The notes beneath the pieces were generated by a model that was not told the DNA's origin, searched no databases, and saw only the letters and a program-made list of their open reading frames with translations. DNA of 33,628 nt from the NCBI RefSeq assembly GCF_008365375.1, contig NZ_QOKW01000043.1, positions 1 to 33,628 of the forward strand. The letters are read 5' to 3'. The first letter of the stretch is position 1. Each line of letters starts with the position of its first letter. The DNA is from Roseomonas genomospecies 6. GTDB lineage: Bacteria > Pseudomonadota > Alphaproteobacteria > Azospirillales > Azospirillaceae. Below, in pieces: positions 33,519 to 33,628 of this stretch. A program made the position numbers and the translations under genes.

Positions 33519-33628
33519 GCGCCTCCCGACGCGGTGGCCGCCAACGAGGCGCCGACGGGTCGGGAAAACAGAGACATTCTGGCCCTGGCGGCCCACTCCT
33601 CGAAGGGGATGGGCGCGGGGTGTTGCGG

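Overview
The window is high-GC DNA with strong G/C at third codon positions. The gene set points to an alphaproteobacterium, most likely Azospirillum or a close Rhodospirillales relative: an ANTAR-controlled nitrate assimilation cluster, a plasmid-type RepA beside ParAB, and Tat-exported and RTX proteins. The genus is my inference and has not been checked by search. RepA, an iteron-type origin and ParAB lie next to central metabolism and repair genes, and a stable-RNA-like promoter leaves the right edge. This suggests a chromid or megaplasmid rather than the main chromosome.

Layout. 1-4.6 kb: a cut-off gene, small hypothetical genes, two small helix-turn-helix paralogues, a Tat-exported DUF882/M15 endopeptidase-like protein and a membrane protein with winged-helix, TolB-like and TPR parts. 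4.9-8.55 kb: a YgiQ-type radical SAM protein, a secreted proline-rich protein and an SH3/NlpC-P60 hydrolase. 8.5-20.6 kb: nitrate assimilation. A minus-strand operon nirB-nirD-nasA-cobA diverges from a plus-strand operon nrtA-nrtB-nrtC-nasT. Nitrate is imported by Nrt, reduced by NasA and then by NirBD, and CobA supplies siroheme precursor for NirB. The 645-bp divergent region holds two facing sigma-54 promoters. Both leaders carry hexaloop hairpins of the ANTAR-target type, and the nirB leader also has an intrinsic terminator that is mutually exclusive with the last hairpin. The NasT-like ANTAR protein encoded at the end of the nrt operon is the obvious reader.

20.7-22.9 kb: a RidA-like protein divergent from a LysR regulator, then a Mug-type uracil-DNA glycosylase. 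22.9-26.9 kb: parB, parA (with an N-terminal HTH), a 1.1-kb gene-free origin with about a dozen 16-bp iterons and DnaA-box-like sites, then repA. 27-28.2 kb: a trypsin-like protease with C-terminal RTX repeats. 28.3-33.4 kb: sbcC and sbcD. The right edge has a strong sigma-70-type promoter reading out of the window.

The most unusual signals are three: the three-hairpin ANTAR leader of nirB; copies of the origin iteron inside unrelated coding genes up to 15 kb from the origin, spelled with AT-rich codons these genes otherwise avoid; and an 18-bp palindrome present both upstream of parA and at 4.27 kb, which could be the parS site of this replicon.
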